DNA of 64,000 bases, from positions 1 to 64,000 of the forward strand of contig NZ_SMAA01000014.1 of the NCBI RefSeq assembly GCF_004341685.1. Direction: 5' to 3'. The position numbers and the translations under genes are program-made. The notes beneath the pieces are model-generated. The model did no database searches. It worked only from the letters and a program-made list of their open reading frames with translations, and was not told the DNA's origin. Below are positions 1 to 8,547 of this stretch, one piece after another (the first letter of the stretch is position 1; the number at the start of each line of letters is the position of its first letter). This stretch comes from Pectinatus cerevisiiphilus (lineage in GTDB: Bacteria; Bacillota; Negativicutes; Selenomonadales; Selenomonadaceae).

Positions 1-629
1 GCCCACTTCGAACATACAGTCGAATCTGGAGCATAGTCAGTAGATGCACATATAAAATTTGAAGAATTACTGACAACTACCTTGACATTGAGCGCTACAA
101 AGACGATTGGATAAACGCTGGAAAGCGGACGGCTCTGCCATTCCTCAATTTGAGGCAGGATTTTGTCTGTCACATCCGATATGAAGCCTTCAGATACTTC
201 AAAGCCATAGATATCATCCAATGTTTCAGATATCTGTTTTGTGGTCATCCCTTTGGCATACATAGATATGATTTTCTGATCAATATCAGAAATATCCTTT
301 TGACGTTTCTTCACAATCTGTGGCTGGAAAGAAGACTGTCGATCCTGCGGAACGTCAATCTGGAAGTTGCCATAGCTGCTATTGAGTTTCTTGGTTTTGT
401 AGCCATTGCGGGTGTTTTCATTGCTGGATCTCTCGGATTTACTGTACCCTAGATGCTGATCCATTTCAGTTTCCATCATCGATTTGATGCTGCCGCCAAG
501 CAAGTCCTTCAATGCCTCCTGGATGTCGTTAGCATTCTCAATATTGTACTCTTGGAAAAGCTGCTGGATAATGGATCTCTTTCCATCGGTCATTTCGACT
601 TTGTGAATTGGTTTGTGATTTTTAGCCAT
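1..629 (-). pseudogene. IS256-family (mutator-type) transposase, N-terminal half, truncated
   Basis: A leftward reading frame starting MAKNHKPIHKVEM runs open to the window edge. Residues 1-178 match the N-terminal half of IS256-type DDE transposases, including the stretch LGYSKSERSSNENTRNGY and the later KGMTTKQISETLDDIYG. These enzymes move an insertion sequence by cut-and-paste or copy-out. Right after PIVFV, where the family has its first catalytic Asp (DA[IL]H), the protein changes to unrelated sequence (ALNVKVVVSN), so the catalytic core is missing and the copy should be dead. An end-like sequence GAGAATTTTATTTACAGAG at about 682-700 is probably the terminal inverted repeat beyond the start codon. 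What follows the break is unidentified; another insertion is likely. Confidence 0.7.
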
Positions 630-812
630 GATAAAGGCCTCCTATGATTAAATTTTACCATAGAAGACCTTATTCCTTCGAGAGAATTTTATTTACAGAG
701 ATTTTTTCATAGTCTCGGTTGTGATGCCGAAAGCGTTCTAGACTGATTTTGATTACGTCAGGATTCATGATTTTGCGAAAGAAATTTGACAGTACCATTG
801 ATGATTTAGCTT

Positions 813-1565
813 TTACCTAAAAGTAAATACATTTTTTTGAGTAGAAAAATCAAACACAACTTTGATTGGTAAAGTATTGGTAGCAGCTTCAGCTGGTAAT
901 TGTACAGCAATTTTTACATTTTCAGGCTGTAGGGGATCTATGAATTCGTATAGTCCATCTAAGCGGCCATTTCTATCTCGAAGAAGCATACAGTGGTATT
1001 TGTAGCCATCACTATATACGGCATCAATACGCACAAGTTTATCCATATCTTCTTTTTCTTTTTTTAAATTTTTTAATGTAGCATTTATAACAAAATATAC
1101 TTTGCCTTCATCGGCTTGATAATAACTATAGTAACCACTGGGATTTGTTGGTATAACTTTATCTGTAAATTCGGTACCTTTGATTGTAATTTCAGCGATG
1201 CCAGGTTTGCTAAATGGTGTATTTAAAGAAACAGGGTCTGATGAATCTGCTGGAGGTTTCTTCTCGGTAACATGTGTTTTAGGTTCAAAATCCGATGTTG
1301 TTGAATTATGCTTTGTCGATGAGCCAGGGCCATATAATAAAAATAAAAATGCAACAAAAATAACTATGCCTATAATATATAAAGTTTTTCTGGGAGTTCC
1401 TGTAGATGTTGTAGATGATGTAGTTGGTGTAGATGGTGAAGAGCTGCTATCGGTTGAGTTATTTGGTATATTATCCTCAAAAGTGACATTAGTAAGATCA
1501 AAGCCACATTCTGGGCAAAATTTAGATTTTTTCTCTAATACACTGTTGCACTTTGGGCAATTCAA
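813..1565 (-). CDS. Zinc-ribbon, single-pass membrane protein with extracytoplasmic domain
   Basis: The 250-residue product begins MNCPKC and carries a CxxC-x10-CxxC zinc ribbon (Cys 3, 6, 17, 20), a Ser/Thr/Pro-rich linker, one membrane helix at about 62-79 and a roughly 170-residue C-terminal domain rich in beta strands. Such zinc-ribbon/membrane proteins are common as accessory prophage genes; the function is unknown. I chose the TTG start because AAGGAG lies 7 nt before it. A GTG three codons upstream overlaps the stop of the preceding small gene but sits directly on the Shine-Dalgarno. It faces away from the portal gene fragment and forms a two-gene unit with the small membrane protein next to it. 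Probably a lysogenic-conversion (moron) gene. Confidence 0.7.
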   Translation of the reverse strand: MNCPKCNSVLEKKSKFCPECGFDLTNVTFEDNIPNNSTDSSSSPSTPTTSSTTSTGTPRKTLYIIGIVIFVAFLFLLYGPGSSTKHNSTTSDFEPKTHVTEKKPPADSSDPVSLNTPFSKPGIAEITIKGTEFTDKVIPTNPSGYYSYYQADEGKVYFVINATLKNLKKEKEDMDKLVRIDAVYSDGYKYHCMLLRDRNGRLDGLYEFIDPLQPENVKIAVQLPAEAATNTLPIKVVFDFSTQKNVFTFR

Positions 1566-1570
1566 AGTAA

Positions 1571-1735
1571 TCACTCCTTTATCTTATCATGGTCCATTTT
1601 TAGGAATCCAACACCAGTTACAATAGATATAATCCCAGAGTATGTGGTTCCTATTCCAATATCTCCAAACATTATGGGCCCCATTATTAATCCTATACAT
1701 CCCAGAATAATTAATATTATCCCAAATACTGCCAT
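1571..1735 (-). CDS. Small hydrophobic membrane protein, 54 aa
   Basis: This short frame begins MAVFGIILIILGCIGLIM and consists of two hydrophobic segments (about residues 2-24 and 30-44) followed by a short charged tail (KMDHDKIKE). The start is supported by GAGGTG a few bases upstream. Its stop lies just upstream of the likely TTG start of the zinc-ribbon gene, and the gene carries that gene's Shine-Dalgarno in its last codons, so the two are translationally linked. It looks like a small integral membrane protein; no family is recognised. Confidence 0.55.
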   Translation of the reverse strand: MAVFGIILIILGCIGLIMGPIMFGDIGIGTTYSGIISIVTGVGFLKMDHDKIKE

Positions 1736-1829
1736 AAATATCACCTCAAGGTTATTTAAATTTTTACACTTATATCTTCGACTGGGAATTTTTTTTCCTG
1801 CTATTAATAAAAAAAGGAGGCATCAGCCT

Positions 1830-2927
1830 ATGAATTTATTTTCCAAACTGTTCCGTTCAAGGGATAAGCCAAAGGATTACCTTTCAGTCCATTGGCCTTT
1901 TTTATTTGGAGGAACTCCAGCCGGAAGAAATGTGAATGAGCGGACTGCTATGCAGATTACTGCAGTATATGCCTGTGTAAGGATACTGGCAGAGGCAATA
2001 GCAAGCCTTCCACTTAATGTATATCAGTACCGGGCGGATGGCAGCAAAGAAAAGCTGTATAGTCACAGCCTGTATAGAATTCTGCATGATGAGCCTAATC
2101 CTGAAATGACCAGCTTCGTGTTCAGGGAAACCATGATGAGCCATCTTTTACTGTGGGGTAACGCTTATGCCCAGATTATTAGAAATGGGCGGGGCGAGGT
2201 AATTGCCTTGTATCCGCTTCTTCCAAATAAGATGGATGTAAGCAGGGACTCCACCGGGCAGTTGGTTTATACCTATACAAGATATGCTGATGAAGCGGGA
2301 GGTAAGCAGAGATTTGAGCAGGTGGTTTTGCCCCAAGATGATGTGCTTCATATCCCAGGCTTGGGTTTTGATGGTCTTATCGGATATAGCCCGATAGCCA
2401 TGGCTAAGAATGCCATAGGTATAGCCATTGCTACGGAGGAGTACGGAGCCACTTTCTTTGCCAACGGTGCTACACCGGGTGGTGTACTTGAACACCCAGG
2501 GGTAGTTAAAGATCCGGATAAATTAAGGCAAAGCTGGCAGGCTCGGTTCACCGGCAGAAAGGCTCACAGTGTGGCAGTCCTTGAGGAAGGAATGACCTAC
2601 AAGCAGATGGCCATACCGCCTAATGAGGCACAGTTCCTTGAAACACGAAAATTTCAAATCAATGAGATAGCTCGAATTTTCAGAGTCCCACCACACATGG
2701 TTGGAGACCTTGAGAAGTCGAGCTTTTCTAATATTGAGCAGCAGTCCTTGGATTTTGTAATTTATACCCTCAATCCATGGATTGTGAGATGGGAACAGGC
2801 TATGCAACAAGCACTTTTACTCCCAGGTGAGAAGAGTAAATTGTTCTTCCGGTTTAATGTGGATGGCCTCTTGCGTGGTGATTATCAGAGCCGGATGAAC
2901 GGGTATGCTATTGATAAATGTTCTTGA
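1830..2927 (+). pseudogene. Phage portal protein, truncated copy
   Basis: The frame from MNLFSKLFRSRDKPKDY is a close paralogue of the intact portal gene at 29.0 kb, sharing long stretches such as GLIGYSPIAMAKNAIG and FFANGATPGGVLEHPG. HK97-type portals form the dodecameric ring through which DNA enters the capsid. The start is set by AAAAGGAGG 10 nt upstream. The match stops after RMNGYA, about 50 residues before the normal end of the protein, where a deletion junction joins it to unrelated sequence and a quick stop (IDKCS). No protease or capsid genes follow. This is a relic of a second, related prophage. Confidence 0.85.
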
Positions 2928-3046
2928 TTAAAACAACTGTTCAATTTGCACTTGCAATTATCCATGGTGAAATTCAGGCTGATACGAAAAAGGCAGTTGG
3001 CTCGATGGCGAAAGGCAAGGATCAGTATAATGGAACTATGAATTAA
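2918..3046 (+). pseudogene. 3' fragment of an unidentified gene, interrupted by IS3 element
   Basis: The frame reads MFLIKTTVQF...AKGKDQYNGTMN, of which the last four residues come from the IS3 end. Removing the insertion (3030-4351) and one copy of the TATA duplication lets the frame run on from DQY into SCREYVTVKLYKY and a stop at 4394-4396. So the IS landed about 14 codons from the end of a real gene, whose 5' part has been lost in the junction with the portal fragment. The family is not recognised. Confidence 0.5.
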
Positions 3047-3122
3047 GACAACTTCGAAACTATTTCTTAATGTGAATCTCGTGGTATACTGGAGGCGATC
3101 AATGAAAAAGGAGATAATCATC

Positions 3123-3470
3123 ATGTCACGCACGCGCCGTCATTTCACATCGAAATTCAAATCCGATCTCGTCATCGAGCTGCTCAAGGGTGAGAAAGAC
3201 CTCAACACGCTGGCGGCTGAGAACGAACTCCTGCCGAACCTCTTGCGGAACTGGAAGAACGAGTTCCTCAGCAAGGCAAGCATCATATTCGATGATTCCA
3301 GAGAGGACAACATCAAGCAAAAACTCGAGACCGAGCGGAAGGAGAAAGCCTCCTATGCCTGCAAAGTTGGCCAACTCACCATGCAGGTGGATTGGTTGAA
3401 AAAAAAATCTGAGGAAATTCTTGGACCGGACTACGAGAAACAGTATTCTCCAAAACCTTTCGAGGAGTAA
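3123..3470 (+). CDS. IS3-family OrfA, HTH protein
   Basis: The 115-residue product (MSRTRRHFTSKFKSDLVIEL) has the IS3 OrfA layout: an N-terminal helix-turn-helix of the HTH_Tnp_1 type (about residues 1-55) and a leucine-rich coiled coil (about 65-105). OrfA binds the element ends and joins OrfB in the transposase. The start chosen has AAAAAGGAG 9 nt upstream; an earlier ATG (3102) has none. Its end overlaps the remains of orfB in another frame. Probably still expressed but useless without OrfB. Confidence 0.75.
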   Translation: MSRTRRHFTSKFKSDLVIELLKGEKDLNTLAAENELLPNLLRNWKNEFLSKASIIFDDSREDNIKQKLETERKEKASYACKVGQLTMQVDWLKKKSEEILGPDYEKQYSPKPFEE

Positions 3471-4307
3471 GTGCAAGGGGCTTTCCCTTCGGAAAGCAGC
3501 GAAGCTGCTCGGCGTCAACCGCACGAGCCAATACTACCAACCCAAAGAGAACACTCCATCAGATGAAGCGCTGGAATGCAAGCGCATCATCGATCATTTC
3601 CACACGGACAATCCTGCCTGGGGCGCAAGGCAGCTGGTCTCGCACCTGTAGCGCCTCGGGCATCAGGTCAGACGACGCAAGACAGCTCGCTACATGCGCG
3701 AGATGGGCATCGACGCCATCTATCCGAAGATGAACCTTTCCAAGCGGCAGCAACAAGCGCAGGTGATGCCCTACCTGCTGAAGCATGTGGATATTCAGCA
3801 GCCTAACCAGGCATGGTCCATCGACATCACCTACATTCCACTGGAGCACGGTTTCGTTTATCTGACAGCCATCATCGACTGGTACAGCCACTGCATTGTT
3901 GGCTGGGAGGTGGACGATACCCTGGACACCCGGATGGTCATTGCTGCCGTAAGGAAGGCTCTCCGTATAGCAAAGCCGCAGATTCTCAACTCCGACCAAG
4001 GATGCCAGTTCACCAGCAAGGAGTACAAGGCTTTCCTCAAGGAACACAACATCCGCCAGAGCATGGATGGCAAGAGCCGCTGGGCCGCTGGGCCGACAAC
4101 ATCAAGATTGAGCGGTGGTTCCGGACATTCAAGTATGAGGAAGCCTATCTCACGCAGTACCGCAACATCCGGGAGGCTCGCAGGGCCATCCGCAACTACA
4201 TCAACGTGTATAACTTCCAGCGCTGTCACTCAGCCATCGGGAACGTCCCGCCAGCAGAGCGCTACTTCCCGGCACTGCTGCTCAATGCTGCAATGTCTGC
4301 TGCCTGA
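3421..4307 (+). pseudogene. IS3-family OrfB transposase (rve, DDE), broken twice
   Basis: The catalytic DDE motifs are visible as DITYIPLEHG, NSDQGCQF and IERWFRTFKYEE, the integrase core fold. Two lesions kill it: an in-frame TAG at 3649-3651 (after RQLVSHL) and an 8-bp tandem duplication (gctgggcc twice, near 4080-4100), which shifts the frame between the second Asp and the catalytic Glu. In the sibling element at 5.2 kb the same site reads SRWADN without the duplication. The C-terminal part resumes in a new frame at DNIKIERW and ends NAAMSAA. Confidence 0.8.
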
Positions 4308-4485
4308 TACATTTAGAAATTTATCGATTTTGGTCTTGACAAGCGTGCCACTATAGTTGCAGAGAATATGTTACTGTAAAGCTTTATAAGTATTAAAAAT
4401 TCAGGAAGATGATTTTAGGGTAGTAATTTTTATTGGTTATAGTATGTAGTATAATTAGAAAAGTATGGAATTGGAGATGGAAAAG

Positions 4486-5211
4486 ATGAATAAGCGACCA
4501 ATTGGTATTTTAAAATGCTTTAGTAAAGAAGAGTATCGACAGGATTTTTTAAATGGTAATATTTATTTTAAGGCTAGTGGATATTTTAGAAAACTAGAAG
4601 ATACATATCGTGGAGATAAAAATGATGGAAAAAAGCCAATAGATGTAAAATTATCTGAAATATCAATAAAAAAAGCAGGGGAAGTTGTTGTGCCAAATAG
4701 TGAATTACTTAATGTGGTATTAGGTTTTGATGGTGACGATAAAGTACCAATATTTTGTTGTTCTGCATTAAACTACAATATTTTAAATTGTAATGGCAAT
4801 AGATACACTTTAAAAGAAGAATTTATAAAAGAAATGCAGCAATTTGGGAAATATTTTGCTTATGTTTCATGGAACGAATTTGCGAATAAGATGGATGCCA
4901 TATCTCAGGCTAAGCGTATTGGATACGAAATAGGAGAAGTTACTTATGCTGACATTGCTAAAAAATATGCTAAAGAAAGTCTGGCTGTTAATAATCTCAT
5001 AGAACAATATGAAGTTTTCTTTTATAAAGATGAATCGTATAAGTGGCAGAATGAAATACGAGTGATATTGGATTCTCCAGATGGTAGCTTAATAGGTGAT
5101 AATGATTATTATGTATTAAATGTCGGGGGCTTTAGTAATGTTCGTCTATGGGATATAAATGAATTGAATAAGGTGACTTTTTATAATGGGCCCAAGAATT
5201 CAGACCAGTAA
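4486..5211 (+). CDS. Hypothetical protein, 3' end replaced by IS3 insertion
   Basis: A 241-residue product starting MNKRPIGILKCFSKEEY, AT-rich compared with its neighbours. The N-terminal part (GNIYFKASGYFRKLEDTYRGD) resembles a group of uncharacterised bacterial proteins, but I cannot assign a function. The start has GGAG 9 nt upstream; a TATAAT box lies at 4448-4453. The last seven residues (GPKNSDQ) are encoded by the left end of the IS3 element. Without the IS, the frame runs from FYN into ETSKA and a stop just past the right IS end. The insertion thus swaps the final five residues for seven others, and the protein may still fold. Confidence 0.6.
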   Translation: MNKRPIGILKCFSKEEYRQDFLNGNIYFKASGYFRKLEDTYRGDKNDGKKPIDVKLSEISIKKAGEVVVPNSELLNVVLGFDGDDKVPIFCCSALNYNILNCNGNRYTLKEEFIKEMQQFGKYFAYVSWNEFANKMDAISQAKRIGYEIGEVTYADIAKKYAKESLAVNNLIEQYEVFFYKDESYKWQNEIRVILDSPDGSLIGDNDYYVLNVGGFSNVRLWDINELNKVTFYNGPKNSDQ

Positions 5212-5267
5212 TGGAAATTTTAAGAGTGCGTGATATAGTATAGGTAACGAAATAGGAGGTTGCCATC

Positions 5268-5606
5268 ATGCCAAGAAAAAAGTACACTGCTGAATTCAAA
5301 ACCAAGATGGTCTTGTCGATCTTTCAAGGCAACAAGGAATTCAATGTTATCTGCTCCGAGAACAACTTGAATCCGAACATGGTCCGGAAATGGAAGCAGG
5401 ATTTCCTGCAGAATGCCCATCGCGCTTTTGGCGCAGATTCTGAACGCAAGGCTGTTCAGAGGAAGGAGGATGACCTGAAGAAAAAGAATGACCAGATGCT
5501 TAAGACCATCGGTCAGCTGACGCTGGAACGCGACTTTCTTCAGGATTGCTTTCACCGAGCTGGAGAAGCAGTCCCACAAATCCCAGAATATGATCCAAAG
5601 GGATAA
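5268..5606 (+). CDS. IS3-family OrfA, HTH protein
   Basis: The 112-residue product MPRKKYTAEFKTKMVLSIFQ has the HTH_Tnp_1 helix-turn-helix (residues 1-50, including the recognition stretch NLNPNMVRKWKQDF) and a C-terminal coiled coil. It supplies DNA binding for the IS transposase. AGGAGG lies 7 nt before the start. It overlaps orfB by 17 bp in a different frame; orfB has its own ATG, so separate translation, coupled translation or a frameshifted fusion are all possible. Confidence 0.8.
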   Translation: MPRKKYTAEFKTKMVLSIFQGNKEFNVICSENNLNPNMVRKWKQDFLQNAHRAFGADSERKAVQRKEDDLKKKNDQMLKTIGQLTLERDFLQDCFHRAGEAVPQIPEYDPKG

Positions 5607-6417
5607 TGGGCTTTCCATACGTCGTCAGTGCGAGCTGCTGGGACTGAACCGGTCCGGCTTGTATTACATACCACCCATACAGGATACAGAAGCAGTCAAG
5701 CGCGACGAGTCCTTAATGGCATGTATCGACCATTGGCATACCAGATGCCCTTATCTTGGATCCCGCAAAATTGTCATCAAACTGCAGGAAGACGGCTTTA
5801 CTGTATGTCTTAAGACAGTACGCCGACTCATGCTGAAAATGGGTATATATGCCATTTATCCCAAGCCCAATCTATCCAAGAGGAACTTCAAGGAGGCTAT
5901 CGTGCCATATCTGCTGCGCAATTATACTGCATCATTTCCTAATCAGGTCTGGTCTATAGATATCACCTATATCCCAATGCCGCACGGTCATATGTACCTG
6001 ACAGCAATTATTGACTGGTATAGCCGACGACTGATTGGATACTATCTCTCTGATACACTGGATGCAGCTTCGGTCGTCCATACAGTAAAGAAAACCGTAA
6101 AAGAGTGTGGCATTTCTGCTATCATCAATTCAGATCAAGGAAGCCAGCTTACCAGTGATGACTACAAGACATTGCTTCACAGTCTCAACATCCGGCAAAG
6201 CATGGATGGCAGAAGTCGCTGGGCTGACAACATCATGATTGAGCGATGGTTCCGCAGTCTCAAGACGGAACAGCTCGATCCTAACGAATACCATTCGCCA
6301 AGAGAGCTGCGTCAACTGATTGATACGTATGTGGATGACTACAACAACATACGGCCACACGAAGCTCTAGGCTACAAGGTTCCGAATGATTTCTATTTCG
6401 GCAGTTTCGCTGCGTAG
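5590..6417 (+). CDS. IS3-family OrfB transposase (DDE integrase core)
   Basis: The 275-residue product has an N-terminal HTH_21-like segment (about residues 35-95) and the rve integrase core. Its catalytic residues are in SIDITYIPMPHG, NSDQGSQLTSDDY and MIERWFRSLKTE. It cuts and joins DNA at the IS ends, working with OrfA. Full length for the family and undamaged, unlike the copy at 3.4 kb. The C-terminal NIRPHEALGYKVP motif is typical of IS3 OrfB. Confidence 0.85.
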   Translation: MIQRDNGLSIRRQCELLGLNRSGLYYIPPIQDTEAVKRDESLMACIDHWHTRCPYLGSRKIVIKLQEDGFTVCLKTVRRLMLKMGIYAIYPKPNLSKRNFKEAIVPYLLRNYTASFPNQVWSIDITYIPMPHGHMYLTAIIDWYSRRLIGYYLSDTLDAASVVHTVKKTVKECGISAIINSDQGSQLTSDDYKTLLHSLNIRQSMDGRSRWADNIMIERWFRSLKTEQLDPNEYHSPRELRQLIDTYVDDYNNIRPHEALGYKVPNDFYFGSFAA

Positions 6418-6508
6418 CTTTACTTCGTTTGATGACACTCTTAAAAATTTACGAAGTGGTCTTGACAAGGGGCCCATTATAATGAAACCAGCAAAGCTTA
6501 GTCAATAT

Positions 6509-6560
6509 AAAGAGATAGCCCTGAACTCAAACAAACCATGAGTTCAGGGCTATCTCTTTA
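6509..6560. terminator. Bidirectional hairpin terminator
   Basis: A perfect 20-bp inverted repeat (AAAGAGATAGCCCTGAACTC and its complement) with an 11-nt loop lies between the rightward hypothetical gene and the leftward recombinase operon. The repeat ends over the recombinase stop codon. The T tracts are weak on both sides. It is well placed to stop transcription converging from either direction. Confidence 0.65.
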
Positions 6561-8126
6561 TTCGTCTATGTCCAGGCTGATGCCGGATTTAAGCTTTACG
6601 GTTACGTGGTCATCGTAGACCGTGATGCTGTCCAGTATGCGGCGAGTCAGCAGCTCGTCAAATGCCGTAAGCTCTTGTGGCTGCTCCTTGAGAAAATCAC
6701 AGAGCTCCGTGATACGCTTCAGGGTATCGTCTCGTAGTACCGTGTTGCTTTCGGCCTTGGCTCGAAGCTCGCGGAGATGGAAAATTTCATCGGCTATATT
6801 GTTATACGCCTCACGATTATTGGCTCGGCGAAGGAGCTCTTGCTGTAGGGTCAAAAGCTTCTCATCAATGAGGGCAATATCAGTAGTATCAGAGCGTTTG
6901 ATTACTGTAGTGATATTTTTTTGCAGGATGTCCAGGTAATTGCTTTTTTGCAGCAGCATGCGATTTAGGGCCTCGATGACTATCTGATGGAGGGTTTCTT
7001 CCTTGATGGAGCGGGCATAGCAGACGGGCGACCTGTCTTCAAGCCTGCTGGCACAGCGCCAAACAACGGTGGAGGTTTTATGCCGATACCAATGGACTCG
7101 GCAAAATACTTCCCGACAATGGCCGCAGAAGATAATATTGCTAAAACAGCTATTGCTGCTATAGCTTCGCTTGCGACCATTGGGACTGACCGCAGTGACT
7201 TGCCGTTTCGCTAATTCTTCCTGTGCCAGCATGAAGGTTTCCTTGGGAATAATAGCCTCATGGTTGCCTTCTACATAGTACTGTGGCATCAAGCCAGTAT
7301 TCTTCACACGGGTCTTGGTGAGAAAATCGGTGGTATAGGTTTTTTGCAGCAGTGCATCACCAATATATTTTTCATTACTGAGAATTTTACGGATGGTACT
7401 TGTCCACCATTTCTTTTTACCAGCGCCAGTCAAAATGCCATCTGCCTCAAGACCGGAAGCTATGCGATTCATGCTAAATCCCAGTAGATATTCGCGGTAG
7501 ATGCGTTTTACTACCTCAGCCTGTTTGGGCTCGATGATAAGCTTTCCATCGTCATTTTTTGTATAGCCTAGAAATTTGTTATGGTTGATTTGTATCTGGC
7601 CCTGCTGGTAGCGGTATTGCAGCCCAAGCTTGACGTTTTGGCTTAGAGATTGGCTTTCTTGCTGAGCGAGGGAGGCCATAATGGTAAGCAATACCTCGCC
7701 CTTGGCATCCATAGTATTAATCGATTCCTTCTCGAAATATACTGGAATGTTTTTATCCTTGAGTTTGCGGATATATTTTAGACAGTCGAGTGTATTTCGG
7801 GCAAAGCGGCTGATGGACTTTGTGATGACCATATCAATATTGCCGGACATACATTCCTCAATCAATCGATTGAACTCTACGCGGTGCTTGGTATTGGTGC
7901 CAGAGATGCCATCGTCAGCAAAGATGCCGGCTAGCTGCCAGTCAGGATTCTTGGCGATGTATTCGGTATAATGCTGGATTTGTGCCTCATAGCTGGAGGC
8001 CTGTTCCTCGCTATCTGTACTGACGCGGCAGTAGGCAGCAACTCGAAGTTTAGGCTTTTCTGCTTCCTTGATATTATTTCCAATCTGTCGTTTGGCTGGA
8101 ATAATCATGATTCTATTTTGTTCCAT
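6558..8126 (-). CDS. Large serine recombinase (phage integrase type)
   Basis: The 522-residue product has the resolvase catalytic domain (residues 27-170; catalytic Ser36 in AAYCRVST; arginine-rich KSISRFARN), a Recombinase domain (about 180-290), a zinc beta-ribbon (CGHCREVFC...C...C, about 335-380) and a C-terminal coiled coil. Large serine integrases cut and rejoin att sites and integrate or excise phages and conjugative elements. It directly follows the small recombinase-domain gene (TGA next to ATG), with GAGGTG 8 nt upstream, so the three recombinase genes form one operon. Full length for the family. Confidence 0.85.
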   Translation of the reverse strand: MEQNRIMIIPAKRQIGNNIKEAEKPKLRVAAYCRVSTDSEEQASSYEAQIQHYTEYIAKNPDWQLAGIFADDGISGTNTKHRVEFNRLIEECMSGNIDMVITKSISRFARNTLDCLKYIRKLKDKNIPVYFEKESINTMDAKGEVLLTIMASLAQQESQSLSQNVKLGLQYRYQQGQIQINHNKFLGYTKNDDGKLIIEPKQAEVVKRIYREYLLGFSMNRIASGLEADGILTGAGKKKWWTSTIRKILSNEKYIGDALLQKTYTTDFLTKTRVKNTGLMPQYYVEGNHEAIIPKETFMLAQEELAKRQVTAVSPNGRKRSYSSNSCFSNIIFCGHCREVFCRVHWYRHKTSTVVWRCASRLEDRSPVCYARSIKEETLHQIVIEALNRMLLQKSNYLDILQKNITTVIKRSDTTDIALIDEKLLTLQQELLRRANNREAYNNIADEIFHLRELRAKAESNTVLRDDTLKRITELCDFLKEQPQELTAFDELLTRRILDSITVYDDHVTVKLKSGISLDIDE

Positions 8127-8543
8127 TCAGTTCACCTCAACTTGAATCAGGCTGTAAAGATATTCTGCCTGCTTAAGAGGATTGATTTTCTCCTCAGCCG
8201 GTTCTGTTATATAGAATTTATTGGGAATAGGCTTAGAAACTTTAGGTTTATCCTTATTAAGTCGACCTAATTTTTCAGCTCGCTTTAAAAGTGCCATTTC
8301 AGCTGCAGTGAAGGTTTCTTCGTCAATAATAGCCGGATAAAAATCATCACCTAAATAGCAGCGATTTGTCAGCATACGTTTAGCTGAGCCATGGTAGGGG
8401 GCAAAGCCAGCTTTTTTGGCCGCTGAGGTAAGCCCCATTCCTGAAAGATAATCGGCAAAAAACTGCCGGATGATATTGGCCTTAGCGGTATCAACTACAG
8501 CTTTGCCGTTTTTTATGCTATAGCCAAACGGGTGATTTTCCAC
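8127..8543 (-). CDS. Recombinase-domain-only protein lacking catalytic domain
   Basis: The 138-residue product (MENHPFGYSIKNGKAVVDTAK) matches only the central Recombinase domain of large serine recombinases, including ML-N-YLGDDFYPAIIDEETF. It has no resolvase domain and no catalytic serine. It starts 4 nt after the upstream recombinase gene ends and abuts the next one. A stand-alone gene of this type wedged between two full recombinases recurs in Firmicutes elements; an accessory or directionality role is inference. It has no lesions, so it looks maintained rather than decayed. Confidence 0.7.
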   Translation of the reverse strand: MENHPFGYSIKNGKAVVDTAKANIIRQFFADYLSGMGLTSAAKKAGFAPYHGSAKRMLTNRCYLGDDFYPAIIDEETFTAAEMALLKRAEKLGRLNKDKPKVSKPIPNKFYITEPAEEKINPLKQAEYLYSLIQVEVN

Positions 8544-8547
8544 GTTG

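Larger units (their letters stand above)
3030..4351 (+). mobile_element. IS3-family insertion sequence, inactive copy
   Basis: The element is about 1.32 kb, with an HTH orfA and a DDE orfB. The ends are imperfect inverted repeats (left ATGGAACTATG, right end read inward GTGGCACGCTTG), and further matches continue to about 50 bp (AAGAC, TTTCT, AATGT). A 4-bp direct repeat TATA (3026-3029 and 4352-4355) flanks it. It is related to, but clearly diverged from, the copy at 5.2 kb, and it uses the same TATA target. Its orfB is broken, so the copy cannot transpose by itself. Confidence 0.75.
5186..6477 (+). mobile_element. IS3-family insertion sequence, apparently intact
   Basis: A 1.29-kb element with terminal inverted repeats ATGGGCCC...GGGCCCAT; the similarity continues inward (AGACCA and AAATTTTTAAGAGTG on both ends). 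It is flanked by a TATA direct repeat (5182-5185, 6478-6481). It carries orfA and orfB, both open, with all three catalytic residues, so it is likely mobile. It sits five codons from the end of the hypothetical gene before it. Confidence 0.8.

Noticed and set aside
1180-1626. 148-codon rightward frame across the zinc-ribbon gene
   Set aside because: It mirrors the leftward zinc-ribbon gene, whose cysteines and membrane helix make sense; the mirror has no ribosome site or motif.
6622-8270. Long rightward open frames opposite the serine recombinases
   Set aside because: They are antisense shadows of well-supported leftward genes with conserved catalytic motifs.
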